From a bacterium (GTDB lineage: Bacteria > Krumholzibacteriota > Krumholzibacteriia > LZORAL124-64-63): DNA of 64,000 nt. The notes under the pieces are model-generated. The model searched no databases. It had not been told where the DNA came from and saw only the letters and a list, made by a program, of their open reading frames with translations. The translations under genes were made by a program, and so were the position numbers. Of the stretch, positions 63,398-64,000 are shown in pieces (the stretch's first letter is position 1; every line of letters begins with the position of its first letter). The stretch is taken from NCBI GenBank assembly GCA_024223715.1, contig JAAEOA010000352.1, positions 38,356-102,355 of the forward strand, in the 5' to 3' direction.

Positions 63398-64000
63398 CCT
63401 TGAACTCCCTGAGATTGACAGAATGCGGACAAGGCCATTGCGGCCCGATCAATTTTCCGAAACACCGGTATGCCCGATTCTTCGATCATGCGGCACATAG
63501 GGTCATACAACACTCCAGAATCGACCACAACAACGGCGGGTTTAGCAGAAGCCTGAATTATTTTGATCATTTTTGAGGGTTGAGAATTTTTTCCTAACAG
63601 GTTTTCCCTGTGAACCCCGTCTTTGGAGGCTGGCAGGTTATCTAAAGTGGGAGTGACCGGAACCGAAGCCAAAATGGCTAAATCTACAGAATCGCTGGCC
63701 AACATCTCCCCACAACTCCCTACGAACGCGTTGGTTCCGGTCATAGGAGTGCAGTCAATGGGATTGCTTCGATGAGCAAACGATGGCAGAATTTCGTCCA
63801 GAACTTTTTGAGAACGATCGTCAAAAGTGGCCAGCTCCAACCCCTGCAAACGATCCATTACCGTACTGCATTCAAAGCCGGCATTGCTAATAATGCCTAC
63901 TTTTAGCCCAGCAAATTTTTTGTTTGCCAATAGCGTAAATGTTTTGATCAAATCTTCAAATTGATCCAGAGACTCGGCAACTGTCACCCCTGCTGACCTA
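63394..64000 (-). CDS. Partial ADP-forming acyl-CoA synthetase (C-terminal part)
   Basis: About 201 residues visible; the 5' end is beyond the window and the frame is open to the edge. The sequence VGIISNAGFECSTVMDRLQGLELATFD, SNPIDCTPMTGTNAF, and MCRMIEESGIPVFRKIDRAAMALSAFC matches the CoA-ligase domain and the IPVF...A..AL end of acetate-CoA ligase (ADP-forming)/Pat-like proteins, which interconvert acyl-CoA and acid with ATP. Which acid is used cannot be told. It is co-transcribed with sppA. Confidence 0.8.
   Translation of the reverse strand, partial: RSAGVTVAESLDQFEDLIKTFTLLANKKFAGLKVGIISNAGFECSTVMDRLQGLELATFDDRSQKVLDEILPSFAHRSNPIDCTPMTGTNAFVGSCGEMLASDSVDLAILASVPVTPTLDNLPASKDGVHRENLLGKNSQPSKMIKIIQASAKPAVVVVDSGVLYDPMCRMIEESGIPVFRKIDRAAMALSAFCQSQGVQG

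Overview
The window reads as bacterial chromosome from a Gram-negative member of the FCB superphylum, probably outside Bacteroidota proper. It has type IX secretion (T9SS) hallmarks: a gingipain-type PorU sortase, PorV, secreted proteins with C-terminal sorting domains, and a SprA-like barrel. These sit beside an ordinary 13-gene complex I operon, DnaE, AccA and RND pumps. Promoters resemble the E. coli sigma70 type (TTGACA-like, 16-17 nt, TATTTT/TATTAT-like) rather than the Bacteroidota TAnnTTTG type. A lineage such as Krumholzibacteriota, Latescibacterota or Eisenbacteria is a guess; the phylum cannot be fixed from the sequence alone. No tRNA, rRNA, insertion sequence, prophage or CRISPR array was seen.

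Layout. (1) 1-16.6 kb, minus strand: one tightly packed probable operon from a good promoter at about 16.55 kb. Its order is Trm112-like protein, PorU (with an unusual N-terminal DUF457-like membrane domain), PorV, M6 metalloprotease with sorting domain, two related DUF5683-like membrane proteins, NHL-propeller lipoprotein, SprA-like outer-membrane protein and the start of a POTRA/Omp85-like protein cut by the window edge. This is the most interesting region. (2) 16.6-23.7 kb, minus: accA, dnaE and an M23 envelope peptidase. (3) 23.8-29.6 kb: PIN-PhoH ATPase and SUI1 factor on plus; suhB, cutA, an NhaC-type antiporter and a lipoprotein on minus; then a NifU-type Fe-S scaffold on plus. (4) 29.7-44.1 kb, minus: nuoA-B-CD-E-F-G-H-I-J-K-L-M-N followed by a DUF805 protein, with a promoter upstream of nuoA and a bidirectional terminator downstream. 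(5) 44.4-46.8 kb: TPR protein and class IV aminotransferase on plus, NYN/LabA protein on minus. (6) 46.9-54.5 kb, minus: adaptor plus two RND pumps. (7) 54.7-57.9 kb, plus: formiminotransferase-cyclodeaminase and an MFS transporter. (8) 58.0-60.3 kb, minus: Wzz/GumC-type protein and BY-kinase. (9) 60.6-64 kb: matrixin-like lipoprotein on plus, running into the 3' end of sppA (minus), and the C-terminal part of an ADP-forming acyl-CoA synthetase.

How it fits together. The left 16 kb encodes an envelope and secretion module: proteins exported by Sec, guided through the outer membrane by a SprA-like channel, shuttled by PorV and processed by PorU; the M6 protease is an obvious cargo. Complex I supplies redox energy; the RND pumps and the NhaC-type antiporter use ion gradients. 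Two envelope genes (M23 peptidase and the 25.5 kb lipoprotein) carry short in-frame tandem repeats inside or just before their export signals.
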